The notes under the pieces are model-generated. The model worked only from the letters and a program-made list of their open reading frames with translations, did no database searches and was not told where the DNA came from. Source: Proteles cristata cristata (taxonomy: Eukaryota; Chordata; Mammalia; Carnivora; Hyaenidae). Taken from it: 64,000 nucleotides of DNA. Position numbers and translations under genes: made by a program. Every line of letters starts with the position of its first letter. Position 1 is the first letter of the stretch. The stretch is taken from positions 434,001 to 498,000 of the forward strand of contig JAESUZ010002387.1 of assembly GCA_017311185.1 (NCBI GenBank), read 5' to 3'. Below are positions 34,761-47,261 of the stretch, in pieces.

Positions 34761-35043
34761 TGATATTCCCTTTAAGACCTAGTCACAGAGCATCACTCAA
34801 CAAGTAGTAACGGATGGAGAGAAAGACAACCTTCAAACTCTGGTGGAGAGTCTAGCTAAAGTGGTAATGCATTCATATAATTAATTTCCGAAGCATTGCC
34901 TCAATGGGTGTTGAATTTCAATTTGTTTTGAGACATATTGCTCTCATTTTGAATCATTCATTTCGTGTGGGGGTAAGAGAGTAAGTGAGCAAATGCCAGA
35001 AAAAAGTCTGAGACCAATATTCTCTGTGTGGCATAAAATAGTA

Positions 35044-35210
35044 GTCCCCAAATATTATAGTATATTGGAACCACTTGGGTAGTTGATTAAAAATAAAACT
35101 TAAGACTTAAGACTCACCCCAAAATTACTTAAAAGATACCTCCCAGTGTGGGATCAGGAACTTCTCTCTATTTTAACAAGCTCCTTGAAGCATCTGGACA
35201 GACAATTTGA
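35044..35210 (+). mobile_element. MER5-type hAT-Charlie DNA transposon relic
   Basis: GTCCCCAAATATTATAGTAT, GGAACCACTTGGGTAGTTGA, CTCACCCCAAAATT, GGGATCAGGAACTTCTCT and TTTTAACAAGCTCCTTGAAG follow the order of MER5 (ctcaaac...aatcacctgggg...cacccccagag...gcatttctaacaagctccc). Non-autonomous and long dead. Confidence 0.65.
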
Positions 35211-35224
35211 TTCAGGTCATTGGG

Positions 35225-35375
35225 TCAGCATATGGAAAACCTTCATATAAGCCTAGATTCAAATCCTGGTTCTGAAACCTAAAAGCCACGTGATTTAGGA
35301 TACATTGTTTAAATTCTCTGATCCTCATTTACTCATCTGTTAAATTGTAAAAATTAAATCTAATAACAGTGAAGA
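35225..35375 (+). mobile_element. MIR fragment
   Basis: GATTCAAATCCTGGTTCTGA, a 'cacgtgatttagg' segment and CTCTGATCCTCATTTACTCA followed by TCTGTTAAATTGTAAAAATT match the MIR core in sense order. Confidence 0.75.
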
Positions 35376-37119
35376 TATGACCCCTTTCTCTATTACTGTC
35401 TGCTGGTGTGGTTTTGTCCCTGGGCATGGGAATAGAGTTATTTCTCTAGAACTAGAGAACAGGAGTTAACTAGAGTTAACTAACTATAACTAGAGTTAAC
35501 TCTCTAGAGTGTCAGCCATCTCTGTGCCAAACCTCCTGGAAAGAGAAGAGGCTGAGACCAGATGTGAATCTGCATCTTTATCTTAGACTGGAAGATAATC
35601 TCAGACTGTCTCTTGAGCCTCGTAGCCTAGGCATGTTCTGAGGTGCTCCTGGTTGGGAGGGCAGGAGGGGTGAGTGGGCCTCTGCCATGAAAGGTAGGCT
35701 TGGAGCTCTACCGTAAGACTGCCTGCAGGGGACCCTATTAGGTGGGTTGATGCCCGAGACTTTGAGAAGAACCACATATAGCAGCAAGTAATACATTATT
35801 TGTTGCATAAGCTATTCCATTCTATTACCCTGGAAGTTTAGCAAAATCTTGCTGGTCTGATTTCCATAGCAGGAAATGAAGAGGGAAGGTCTGTATGTAT
35901 GCTTGGACCAACCTGATAAAAGATAGACTAGAATAATGTTACCAGCCGCCTGAAAGGAAGGTAAATCATGGGAAGAAAGGGTTGAAATGATTGGTTTAGG
36001 CTATATAAAGTCCTTTTCCTCATACCACTAAGGTTAGTTGACATTTTTTCGTAAAAAAATATATACTTGTTGAAGATGCCTACTGATGAAGTTTAATAAT
36101 ACATGAGCTCACTGGTAGCAATTAAGTACACATTAGTGAGGTTGCTATAACAAAGTCACCCAAATTAGAATGACTTCAACTAGATGGTAAAAACCCACAA
36201 GTGAGCTGTCCACAGCTAACAGCACCAAGGCTGTTAGTAAAAAGGCCAAAGAATCTGGATCCTTAGCATCATCACTCCTACCCTGGTTCAAGCCTTTATT
36301 GGCCATCTCTTCATTGGATTATTGCAACAGGTAGTATAGGAACCCAGACTGTCAGTGCTCATTGTGTGCTCAGTATGCCAGGCTTCAGTATACTGGTCTA
36401 AGGTGGTTGTTCCACCCACCGCCCACCATTGCCGCCCATGAATAGGGGAAGGGAAACTAAGGAAGAGAAAACATGCTCCTTTCATTTGGAATTTGCCCAC
36501 ATTGGGTCTGTTCCCATTGGCTAGAATCTAGAGTCAGTGGGCAGACCAAGATGTAAGGAACACCAGAAAATGCACTTTTTAAGCCTGGGAACCCATGTAT
36601 CCAGCTGGAACTCCTAATATGCGAGTTAAAGAGGAGGCCAGATACTGGGGCTCAGGTAGTTGTGCTTACCATACCACCTCATTGAAGCTGATCAGTAAAA
36701 TGTCTTTATTTCTCCTGTAAAGAACCTCTGTGTGATCTACTGTGGACCAGTGTAAACAAGAGGTGTCCAAAACATGAGCAGTTGAGTTCTTAGAGTGAGT
36801 CGAAGAACAATTCCTAAAGGTTCTACCTACATTATTGGTTCTTTCTCCAAATGTATGTACCTTGATCAACTGAGGACATGCTTTCTTCCCAGGCATTTGT
36901 GTGGGTTTTTGGGGTTTTTTTGTTTTGTTTTGTTTTTTTGCCAAAAACAACTATATCTAAGATATCAGGCCTGGAAAGAAACAGATGAATAACATTCACT
37001 CCCTATCCTTAGAGGGTTTACATCAGTGAAAGGGATAGTCATGGGAACAAGGCAGCAAGAGCTAGAGGCACAGCATGAATGGAATGATGAGACACCACCA
37101 TGGTGGATATGACTCATCT
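35376..37119. other. Noncoding, with a local TTAAC/CTAGAG repeat
   Basis: Contains the short repeat cluster at 35442-35509. A weak ancient-repeat start (AGTGAGGTTGCTATAACAAA) at about 36136 resembles the unassigned element near 17.3 kb. A GTTTT-rich run lies at 36905-36940. Confidence 0.4.
35442..35509. repeat. Local cluster of direct and inverted repeats
   Basis: A perfect inverted repeat TTCTCTAG-AA-CTAGAGAA (35442-35459) is followed by AACTAGAGTTAAC at 35468-35480 and again at 35488-35500, a 20 bp period. A palindrome CTCTAGAG closes the cluster at 35502-35509. Confidence 0.85.
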
Positions 37120-37650
37120 GGGCTGAGGTGAGAGGGAGGTTGGAAAAATCTTCACAAGAGAAGTGAGACTCTGCTTTCCCGTTAATGGATGAAAAGGGCA
37201 GGACCTGGTCTGGAGGGCCGAGGATGGAGGACATTGGGTGTGATTCGGGTGGAGGTTTGTGAGGGAGGGACAAGAAGAGTGGTGGGGGGTCCCAGAGAAG
37301 TAGGTCTGGACCAGATGACACAGGCCTTCTGTGCCCCGCTCCGAAGTTGACCCCTTTTCTCCTGGGCAGCAGAGGGTCATTGTGAGGTAGCACTGGAGCC
37401 AAGCGTGTTTTAGGAGGATTCCTGGGATGACAACGTGAAGTCGGTGAAATTATGAGAAAACAGTAGAAAGGTTAGTTTGGAGGCTCTTACAGCTCTTTCA
37501 GTAAATCCACTGAAGCGATGATGGATCGAGGCAGAGGTGCTAATGCCAGAGAAGAAGGGGACTGAAGATGCTTTCAGTGTGGATTCCCTAGAATGGGTGA
37601 CAGACAAAGGCAGGGAGGAGCACAAGATCAATTAGAGCTCTCTAGCTTAA
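37120..37650. mobile_element. Probable ancient repeat, family not assigned
   Basis: The GGTTAGTTTGGAGGCTCTTA, CAGCTCTTTCAGTAAATCCA and GCGATGATGGATCGAGGC order resembles a widespread old repeat (gttaggaggctgttgcagtagtccaggcgagagatgatga). The purine-rich flank from 37120 fits the same element. Low certainty. Confidence 0.35.
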
Positions 37651-39447
37651 GGTATTCATTACATAGTGATTAATTAGTTGAATATGAATGATGGATCAGA
37701 GGATATTAATTGCTTTATGGCAGCAGCGGGCTCCTATTTACAATGTTCATAGAAAAGTGAAGGGCAACCTCTAATCACGTTATCAGATTCAGAAAGCTAT
37801 GCCTGGACCCTCACATAAAAAAACACTTATTTGGAACTCATTTCATTCAACTCTACCACCTTTTAGCCTTCCATGTCACCATCACTGATCACTCCTCCAA
37901 TTTTTCCATTACGGTTTTCACCTGCTTCTTAGTCTCCGTCTCCACAGTCATATTAGCAAAATTTAAGTCCACTGGACAATCCAAATTAGCTTCCAGCCTT
38001 GTGTTTTCTTGGCCTTTTCAAATTCACTGACCACCTTGGCTTTACCTGAACACACACCATTCTAGCAGAAGGAATCTTTCTGACTATAAACCTTAATCAG
38101 CCAGTTCATATAGGGAGACAATCAGTTACACAGTTATGAGAGACCATAAGATTAAAACAGTTTCTAAGGAAAATATGGCTATTTCTGGCACTAAAGAAGA
38201 AAATCCTCCTATGCACCTTCCCATGTCCTCATAAAAAAGGCATAAGATAAGAAAAAATGAACTACATTTTTAATGTTTGTACCACAAACACCAATAAGGT
38301 TCATCCGTCTGTCTCATAAACTTCCGTTAGTGTGTGCCGAGAACACAACTCTGAAGCAGAATCCCAGAAAATCAATTCCACAGGGACCAAAATAAGGCAG
38401 TTCTTCCAAACCTCCTCTCCTCAGAGTTCCTTGATGAAACATTTGGAAAATGTTGGGCTATATTTTATTGCCAAAGCTTCATAATCCTGTTTGGGGAGGA
38501 ATAGTTTAGAGAATTTAGACCAAAAGTTATCTCGTGCTCTCATCTGTGTTAGCCATTTTTCTCAAACAAGCTCTAAGTATGTACTCCAAATCAGAGCCGT
38601 TAGAGTTTTGCCTCGTGACCAAGAAATGGATCTATGGACGCCATGTTGCTGTCCATGCTGGTATGGAACTGCTCTCGAGCGAAGGTGATATTTCATGTGT
38701 GTGTCTTGCGCACAGGCTGTGATTTGCTGGTTTTCTTATCATCAAGAGGCCCGGTAAGAAAATGCACCTGAATGAAAGGTAGAGTCGTCCAACATGGAGG
38801 CGGCCCCACCCCCCACCGAACCTGGGCCTCCAGTCTCCTGAAGATCTAGTTAGAACCCATGCCAATGTACGGACCAAAGAGCAATCGAGCTCCCGTCTCT
38901 CACCCACTCAAGTTCTCCTCCCTAGAATAAGGCCACAATCATTTTAGCCCATGACAAATAAGGTGTTCTCGTTAGCTTTTAAAAAACAGAAAACGGAAAC
39001 CTCAGTAACTATAGCAAATTGAACCTTATCGTCTACTTCAAAATAAACAGGTAATGAATAAAATGATAATTAAAACACCAACTGCCTAAGAAACTGACTT
39101 AGTTCATTTATTTAATGGAATCATTGATCCTAAATTAGCTGAATATTGAGGGTTCCTAACAAAAATGATGACTTGTTTAATGGTTGATCTATAGCCCTTC
39201 TTGGGAGTTACTAATTAACAGAATCTGCTGTCAATCATGGTTATTCATCAGAAAGAACTTTCTTTCACCTTCTTTCTAGAGACATACAAACCCATCTACT
39301 AATGTTCTCATAGAAACAGATAGCAAAGGCAAATCCATCAGACTGTAGCAGTAAAGGAATAAAACCAGCAATTGCATTTAATAAACATAAATAAGTGCGC
39401 TGTCAATTGACAAGTAACCCACACACACTCTCACACACATCTTTAAA
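37651..39447. other. Noncoding, nothing recognised
   Basis: Single-copy sequence. The 91-codon minus-strand frame at 38632-38907 has no domain. Confidence 0.4.
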
Positions 39448-39694
39448 GATACGTAAACACCTAGGGGCACCTGGGTGGCTCAGCTGGTTAAGCTTCCAAC
39501 TTCGGCTCAGGTCATGGTCTCGCAGTTCCTGGGCTAGAGCCCCGTATTGGGCTCTGGGCTGCCAATTCAGAGCCTGGAGCCTGCTTTAGTTCTGTGTCTT
39601 CCTCTCTCTGTCCATTTTCCACTCACATTCTGTCTCTGTCTCTGTCAAAAATAAATAAACATTAATTTTTTTAAAAAGGATAAGTAAACACCTA
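39448..39694 (+). mobile_element. CAN-SINE
   Basis: The body is 39464-39678. A 16 bp repeat GATA(C/A)GTAAACACCTA with one mismatch flanks it at 39448-39463 and 39679-39694. The head GGGGCACCTGGGTGGCTCAG is intact. Confidence 0.95.
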
Positions 39695-39745
39695 AACTCT
39701 GTTTGGGACTAGAATCATATCCACTCAGGCTAAGTAACCTATTCA

Positions 39746-39855
39746 CTCTTTCTTTTTTCCTCACTCCTTCCTTCCTTCCTTCTGTCATCCCTTTCTTCCT
39801 CCCCTTCTTTCCTTCCTTCCTTCCCTCTTCCTCCCTCCTGTTCTTCCCTTCCTCC
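39746..39855. repeat. Pyrimidine tract, (CTTC)n-like
   Basis: About 110 bp that is over 85% C/T, built from CCTT and CTTC units with interruptions. It is a shorter, opposite-strand analogue of the GGAA tract at 25.1 kb. Confidence 0.8.
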
Positions 39856-39865
39856 ATAATGTTTA

Positions 39866-39970
39866 GTGAGCATCTATAGTGTGTTAGCCACTATGCTCAG
39901 CACTAAGAGTAAAAATAAGAAAAGACATTATTATCTCTGCCCTCAAAGAGGTTACAGTCTAATGTGAGCT
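39866..39970. mobile_element. Ancient mammalian repeat fragment
   Basis: GTGAGCATCTATAGTGTGTT, CCACTATGCTCAGCACTAAG and CTGCCCTCAAAGAGGTTACA follow a well-known old repeat motif (ctactatgtgccaggcactgtgctaggtgctgg...ctgccctcaaggagcttacagtctag). The family is not certain. Confidence 0.5.
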
Positions 39971-40190
39971 CAGGATAGTCATAATCCTGATTATTCACTG
40001 TATGTGTCTTTGCTAAAAACAGAAATTAAGGAGGTAAAATTATTATTACTTAATTAATTCTATTCAGGAAGCAAAAATCTTTCTAACTTGGCCTCAATAA
40101 GAACACTAAAGTGGATTTTATTGGCAAAAATATTGAAAAATAGTGTGATTCCTAGGAAATCAAATACATACATGATCCTTTTAGCAATTA

Positions 40191-40400
40191 TTTGTTTAAT
40201 TTTTAAAATGTTTATTTATTTATTTTGAAAGAAGGAGAGAGAAAGGGGGGACAGAAAGAGAATCCCAAACAGGCTCCATGCTGTCAGCAGAGAGCCTGAT
40301 GCAGGCTCAGTCCCACAAACTATTAGATCACGACCTGATCCTAAATCAAGAGTCGGATGCGCAACCGACTGAGCCACCCAGGTGCCTCTTGTTTAAATTT
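40191..40400 (-). mobile_element. CAN-SINE, older subfamily
   Basis: The body is about 40204-40387. The flanks TTTGTTTAATTTTT and TTGTTTAAATTTTT form an imperfect target-site duplication. It is shorter than its neighbours and has the 'ccgactcttgattt'-type A-box region found in the older copies. Confidence 0.9.
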
Positions 40401-41678
40401 TTGTACAAATTACTTTATATTCTATTCATAAGAAAATTGGGATTCAAGTTACTTGTACTGTTAAAATATGTGCACATAAATACACATTTTAAAATAGCTC
40501 TATTAGTGAAATTTATTTGAAAATATAAACAATAACATACATCCTTAAACGTTAAAAAAACAAGAAGTATTTATTAGTCACTAAACGTTAATGAACTTGC
40601 TTCTCCATAATCTCCAGTTCAACCAATCTTTCCAAGACAGATTGTGTGAAAACTGTCTGACCAGCCAGGAGACAAGTCACCAAAAAGTTTCCTCAGAACC
40701 TCTTCACTCCTCATTCAGAGGCAGGACCCAGAGAGGGTCTTCTCACCGGGTATCCTCTGTGGGGTGAGTTCACCCAGAGACAACCCAACAAAGGAAGTTA
40801 CAGGGAGGAAAGTCGACACCTGCATTTGGTTATATTGGAGGTCTTCATTAGGAGAGAGACTACATGGAGATTCCTGACAGATTCACGACAAAGCACACCA
40901 TTATCTCTCAGAAGTTTCTAGAAGTGTTTTGAAATTATCCTCATCTCATTTACAAAAGAAGGTGGCACATCTCTCTAACAAGCAAACCACTTAGTGAAAC
41001 CACATAGGACAGAAAGCAAGGAGAACATCCTGATTGGCCAAAATTACAGGAGTAATTTAAGAAGTCAGCGAGTCATTACCCTACTTGGAATCTGACCAGG
41101 AAATCAGGATTAACACCCCAAAGCCTGTAGGTAAAGTGCCAGGAACTCTTTAATGACCTAATGCCTTAGGGTGTCAGAGAACTGATTACTAGGGGAGACT
41201 GAACAGCAATAGAACATCCTTAGGGACATGAGCCACATGCAAATTACTGTCACTACTTGCGGAAAATGTTGATATTTAATTGCTTAACTGTATGGAGTCC
41301 ACGTTGAGTGAACTATGGATATTTGAATCATCATGTATTTAATAATGAAGTAAAACTTAAACTCAAGAGAAAAACACTTAAGTACAGTAAAAATCATTTC
41401 CTTCAGTCCAACTTAGCTCTGAGTGAAACCCCAAGGCATAAGTTGAAAACCAAAGTATGCATGATGGAGTATGTACACTGGTAAATATTGATCATCTCTC
41501 AGTGCACCGACTAGAAATAGTTACAGGTAGAAATTAAGGAACTTTAAGATGCTGCTTGGCTTTATATGCACCAACACTTCTAATCTATAAAGCTGAATTT
41601 TCTTGCAATTTCTAGAAACTTGAGGAAGAGACCACATGACAACACACAAGCAACACTGTATTATAGTCCCCAATTATA
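40401..41678. other. Noncoding, nothing recognised
   Basis: Single-copy sequence; no frame of note. Confidence 0.4.
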
Positions 41679-41933
41679 AGACTGTAAGATGATGGGGCGC
41701 CTGGGTGGCTTAGTCGGTTAAGCGTCCGACTTTCCGACTTTCGCTTGGGTCATGATCTCGCAGTTTGTGGGTTCGAGCCCCGCGTCGGGCTCTGTGCTGA
41801 CTGCCAGCTCGGAGCCTGGAGCCTGTTTCAGTCTGTGACTCCCTCTCTCTCTGACCCTCCCTGCTCACGCTGTCTCTCTCTCCTAGAAATAAATAAAACA
41901 TTAAAAAAAAAAAAAAAAGACAGTAAGATGATG
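41679..41933 (+). mobile_element. CAN-SINE, young subfamily, internal 8 bp duplication
   Basis: The body is 41695-41917. A 16 bp repeat AGAC(T/A)GTAAGATGATG with one mismatch flanks it at 41679-41694 and 41918-41933. The A-box region holds CCGACTTT twice in tandem (GTCCGACTTTCCGACTTTCG). The tail ends in 16 or so A. Confidence 0.96.
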
Positions 41934-44831
41934 CACCTCCTGCCTGTTGCTCTGGGTTCAGTGCCTCTATGTAAGCAGAATACATCTCCCCACACCACTG
42001 TGTAGCTTGGCCACATGGCTTTATTGAACAAATGAAATGGGAACAGACGTGATCGTGTGCAGAAGTATTATAGATTTCCCCTAGCTTTCCTGTCTTTTTC
42101 TTCATCTATGAGGATGGCTTGTCCCAAAAGGATGCCATTCCTTCAGCATAGGACCAAGAATCAAAAGGTACTTGATACAAAGCCAAGAAGATCCAAGCAG
42201 ACCTATGTCAACCACAGTCAACTGTAGTCACCATATGAAATGAAAAGAAGAAATAAACATGATTGCAGCCCGTGGCAATCTGTGAACTCTTTGTTGCCAC
42301 ATCAAGACTGCCTAATATAAATACTTTCCTGATGCAGAATCAATAAAAATAATTTCACAGAAAATCATTGTTCAAGTAAAATTGACCATAGAGGCCTGAT
42401 AAGAAAATGTGTCTTGTTCTTGTACAAGGTAATATACGTTCCTCACTTACAGATGGAAAAGATGTTCTCTACGTTTACGCTTCTCTGATTTATACGTAGC
42501 TGTATGATAAAACACTTTCCCCTTGTGGTCATAGAACACAGAACAATGACATAAATAAAATTTCTCGTTGGTGATTCTTTACTTCTACAGTTGTTTTCAA
42601 ACTTCCTTCCCCAAAGAGTACCCCAGAAGTATCTTGGGATCCTCACTGCAAAATTACAAAATACTTCCTATGTTCTACATTCTTAGGATTCATGTGACAA
42701 TGCATAGGAAGCTTTAGGCTCTAAAAGGGTGTCTAAAGTATTAGCAAAACACTGAAAATTAAGGCAGAGTTAAGAGGGAGTTATTGGGGGAGGTGGGGTG
42801 GTAAAGATCTCTCTGGCACCCCACAATCGTACCCAGACCACAGATATTATTGGCTCCTAGTTTTAAACATAATAGAAACCTGTCTAAAAGACTCAGAATT
42901 CTGGGGCAATTCCAGAGAAAATAAGAAAACCATAGAATGGATCACAAAGTCCTAGAAACCCAATAGCCAGGTGGAAAGCTCCTCCAATCCTTTGAAGAAG
43001 TTAGTGAGAAAAGAAAAGGAATGAAGACATTCTTCCCTTCCTCTATTCATATAAACATTTGCGATGGCTTTCTGAACAAAGAAGAGAAGTTGTTTTCCAG
43101 CCAATGGATCAAAGTGTGAGCAGGTGACAGTGACTCCTTTCTAAGAGAGCCCCCGTTAGGCACCTGAGTGCAGAGGTGAAAATGTGAATGCACAGAGCAA
43201 GTAGGTGTTGAAATAGCCACACAATATTTCCCAAAGTTCAGAGAAGATTACTACAGGTTACATCCCAGAGCTGCAAAAAAAAATGTTTGAATTGGGAGGG
43301 TTTTCATTTTTGCCTAAAGTGATTCTCTGACTTTAAACATATACCTTCATAGTTATGACATTTTCATAAAACAAAAGATCTCATTGTTCCACGTTTCCTC
43401 TGTGAACTCTCATTTCATTCCCATAGCACACTGGACTCCTTTCATGCATGTCTCTGGTTTCCAGCATGAAACCCTGTGGTATCTTCTTCATTGACAGCCC
43501 AATGTTTATAAGCCCACATTTCCAGGACAGGTACTTTTTATTTGAAATGCCATTGATAGATTTAATTATGTTCAACTTTCTCAAAAAAAGAAAGGAAAAA
43601 AAACACAATCCCATTGGCACAGTAAAATATATTGAGTTTGATGTGTTTGGCTGCAAAAACTTTCATTTGGCCAAGGCCACATAGTCTGAAGTCTCTGAGT
43701 GTAAATTATAATGTTATTCGAGATGAAGTATAGAGTCATTTGCGGTGCTCAGGACGACACATGATGTAATCTTACACTCTATCTGCAGGTGTGATATTGG
43801 ATTCTGCCGGGACAGGCACCTGGTATCAATGTTCAGTCTGGCATTGTTTCAACACAGCCAACCATGGCCGAAGATGACTAAAATAAAATAGCACCCAGCT
43901 ATGGAAGATTTTTTTTTTCCAAGAAGAGGAATGATAAGCAACCATTACAATGAGCTGAGTGGTGTCTGATTACTCTTTCCCTAAACAGCACAAAATTCTT
44001 GCTCTTTACAGTAAGGCTAATATAGAAACAAAACCATGTCTTATGAATAACAAAAATAATAATTACACCATATGGATTCTTACGTATGACAACGACATAG
44101 ATATTGATGTCTTAGTTTTTCAATTACAATGATGGCTCTATCCTGCGCCATGCATTTCCTCTTTATAACATTCATCACACCAGTATCTACTTCAGGAAGG
44201 TCTGTCTCTACCTCTAGTCTGTAAGCTAAAGAGGGTAGGGGGCCTAGGAGGGTGCAAAACACTCTATTGTGTTGAATACATACAGATATGTCTATTTGTT
44301 GAATATGTGTATTCAAACATTTGGTTGGATGACCAGATTCTCATGTTCCTCTTTCTCATGGACTGACCATCGCAGAGGCATTTCACTTACACACCAGACA
44401 GGTAGCATAATTGTTGTTTGGGGTATAGATCCTAACCATGGCATAGAGGAAATCAACTGTTGCATTGAATGACTGCACCTGGGGTCTTAACCTCACTGAG
44501 ATGCCTGCTCTGACACGCAAGCACCCTCAGAACGCACAGCACAGCCAGATGTATCAGCAGACAAAAGATGATCATGTGAGCATCTGCAGGGACGTGCAAA
44601 TCTGAGATTTGTGGATATTAGGAAAGTTTATTAAACTGACCCTTCTGAAGTGAATGGGAGTTTGAATCACAAGGCTTGACTGACATTAACCCGGGGACGT
44701 AATTGACTGACATGGCAAATGCAATGGACAGTTACGTAACAGATCAGTTGGAGTGTGGGGCCAGCTGGAAGAAAGAAAATATGGTGAAATCTTGAACCAT
44801 ATTTTGAATGGTTTTAGAAACACAAAAACCA
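41934..44831. other. 2.9 kb noncoding stretch
   Basis: No SINE, LINE or MIR recognised. Short A-runs at 43273-43281 and 43592-43600. Frames at 43381-43684 lack motifs. Confidence 0.4.
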
Positions 44832-44836
44832 TCTAT

Positions 44837-44875
<39 letters not shown>
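44832..44875. repeat. (ATTT)n microsatellite
   Basis: Eleven TTTA units without interruption. No retroposon body is recognisable on either side. Confidence 0.9.
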
Positions 44876-44949
44876 CTTGGTTTCATTCCCTCCCTAAAGG
44901 AGAGAGGGGAAGTGATTTCCATTGTTCAAAATTCAGAGATCTCAAAGTG

Positions 44950-45050
44950 ATTCTATAGGCATGATCTCATTTCATCCTCATAACGTCCCCAAAAGGCGGT
45001 AAGGATTCTGAGTCACCGGGTATTGATTAGGAAACAGGCCTGGCCTAGTG
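44950..45050 (-). mobile_element. MIR fragment
   Basis: GGCATGATCTCATTTCATCC, TCATAACGTCCCCAAAAGGC and TTAGGAAACAGGCCTGGCCT fit the reverse-complement MIR (attatctcatttaatcctcacaacaaccctatgaggtagg...gaggaaactgag). Confidence 0.65.
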
Positions 45051-45868
45051 GGCACCGTTGAGTTGGACTCTGCATCCTGTGTTTCTTCCCCCACATCAGG
45101 CTGCCCCTCCTGGATGTTCAAAGTCAGTCAATTTGTCACCTAGTCATATATAATCAGGGCATATACCTTTAGAAGTGGAGCAATTTCGAATCTGACGTTT
45201 CATACCCCCACCCGCAGCCCTTCTCGTCTCCCTCACCTCTCTGAACGGTAGATGCCTCAATCCTGTGAAACATGTGAACTCAAAGTAACTTAATTTTTCC
45301 CATAAGCTCTACACTTTCGAAGATCAAAGCTGGCATCTCATCCACTCTAGTTTAGATGCCAGTGGCAAACAGAAGAAATTCCAGCATCTTCCCTTTGAAG
45401 AGACTGTCTTGGCACACAGGAGCCTCCCCACGCCAGCACTCATTCAGCTGATCCACCAGTCACAGAGTGGACTAAAGCCACCACTTCTAATCACACTTCC
45501 TCAGTGATGTTTCTCTGAAGTGATGGTTAGTATCATGAAACATATCAATGAATTTTTTTTTTAAATCAGGGAAGTGTTGTCTTTTCCCATGTTTGAATGC
45601 ACACTCTATTTCTCAGCGAATCCAGCCCTAGGAAAGCTTTCATCAACTCTTGAGAGATAACCTGAAAGCCATTTTACACATGTTTATTGAGGTTTTTGTT
45701 TTTCGTTTCCCTTTGTAACTTCTCTGGAAGAATGAAAATGGTATAAATCGTTGAGAAAACACTTATTTATTCATTCACCAGCCAAAACTTTTTCATTTCA
45801 TATAATGGAAAACAGCTATTGAAAGTCAGAGGAAAGACAGACAGTACAGGAGACATGGAGAAATTCCC
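45051..45868. other. Noncoding, nothing recognised
   Basis: Single-copy spacer between a MIR and a SINE. Confidence 0.4.
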
Positions 45869-46092
45869 ATTTCATTTTTTTTAATGTCTTATTTATTTCT
45901 GAGAGATAGAGAGAGAGAGAGTGAGCATGGGAGGGTAAAAGAGAGAGGGAGACACAGAATCTGAAACAGGCTTCAGGCTCTGAGCTGGCTGTCAGCACAG
46001 AGCCCGATGCGGGGCTTGAACCCACAACTGTGAGACCATGACCTGAGCCAAACTCAGATGCTTAACCGACTGAGCCACCCAGGTGCCCCATT
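45869..46092 (-). mobile_element. CAN-SINE
   Basis: The body is about 45876-46089, from GGGGCACCTGGGTGGCTCAG on the minus strand to an AAATAAATAAGACATTAAAA tail. The flanks CCATTTCATTTT and CCATTCATTTA suggest an imperfect target-site duplication. Confidence 0.93.
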
Positions 46093-46729
46093 CATTTATC
46101 TCTACGAAGGTCTTTAACAGAAAGCCAGGCAGGCTCAAGATGAACACATGCTTAGGGTTGCATGAGCTTGTTGGTGCCCATGTGAGTAAGCTAGGTCGTT
46201 GCGCTAAAAACCATTAGAGGAGAGAAAACGGCTAAGGACCATGTGAAGAAATAGTAGGACTTCATGGGTTTAGTCAAGTCCCCAAACAAGGCCAGCCATT
46301 TCCCAAAAGATTCAAGAGACATGACTTAAGTAAAAGACAGGTGAAATACAAATGGACCCCAAAAAGATTTCAGACAACTTACAGGTATCCAATATTTCAA
46401 ACAAGAGAATGATGTTATCAATCTTCTTGATCATTGAAACAAAATAAGGAGTTGATGAGTGAATAGGTAATTGGTGAAAATTTGGGGGGAACAGGGGTTT
46501 ATAAGGAGGATATAATAGTTGACCAAGGAGGAGGTATATTTGGTATTTACCAGTGGGAGTATGGTATTTAGGAATGAGTATTTAATGGTGGGAAAAAAAT
46601 GGATGAACTGGTTTTGGCACATTTTTTGGTAATTTTAAATAAATTGAATAACTTAAAAGAAATGGTATTTACTTTTATGAATGTTCTTCTTAGATTAAGG
46701 AAACCTTGTGAACAAATGTATCTAAGTTT
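46093..46729. other. Noncoding, nothing recognised
   Basis: Includes a G-and-T-rich patch at 46480-46600 with repeated GGTATTTA-like words. No repeat family is recognised. Confidence 0.35.
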
Positions 46730-46972
46730 GAAAAAGATAACTGAGGAGTGCCTAGGTGGCTCAGTTAGGCATCTAACTCTGGATTTTGGCTCAGGTCATG
46801 ATCTCATGATTCGTGAGATTGAGCCTTGCATCAGGCTCTGCTCTGGAGTGCAGAGCCTGCTGAGGATTCTCTCTCTCCCTCTCTGCCTGTCCCTCCCCTG
46901 CTCATGTTCTTTCTCTTTTCTTTCTCTCTCTCTCTCAAAATAAGCATCTAAAAAAATAGAAAAAGATAATCT
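46730..46972 (+). mobile_element. CAN-SINE, older subfamily
   Basis: The body is 46745-46958, with the repeat GAAAAAGATAA at 46730-46740 and 46959-46969. The head is worn (GGAGTGCCTAGGTGGCTCAG) and lost the usual 'ggttaag' spacing. Confidence 0.93.
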
Positions 46973-47054
46973 GACAAGTTTCATATGATATTCTTGTACA
47001 CAAGAGTGGTAAAAACTGGCTGGTTATGGTATTAGGATAGTCTACATGCATAAC

Positions 47055-47240
47055 AACCTTCAAATTGCAATGGCTGGATATAATGCATGTTTATTTCTCC
47101 CTCACACCACATCCAATGTGGGTCAGTGGACAGATTTGACTGATGCCATAATTTCTGGATCAAGGCTCCCTCCATCTTATAGCCAGGCCTCCAATAGGTC
47201 TCCAGAGCCTTCTCCAGTAAGTCAGTGGACAAGAAGAGTT
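47055..47240. mobile_element. Ancient interspersed repeat, family not assigned
   Basis: ACAACCTTCAAATTGCAATG, GCATGTTTATTTCTCCCTCA and CCAATGTGGGTCAGTGGACA followed by GGCTCCCTCCATCTTATAGC resembles a common old repeat (aattgcagtggcttaaac...tgtttatttctctctca...caaggtgggtcag). Confidence 0.4.
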
Positions 47241-47261
47241 AGACAGGATTAAACATGTACC

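Noticed and set aside
36965..37402. 145-codon minus-strand frame
   Set aside because: Lies on a purine-rich probable ancient repeat, and an 88-codon frame overlaps it in another phase.
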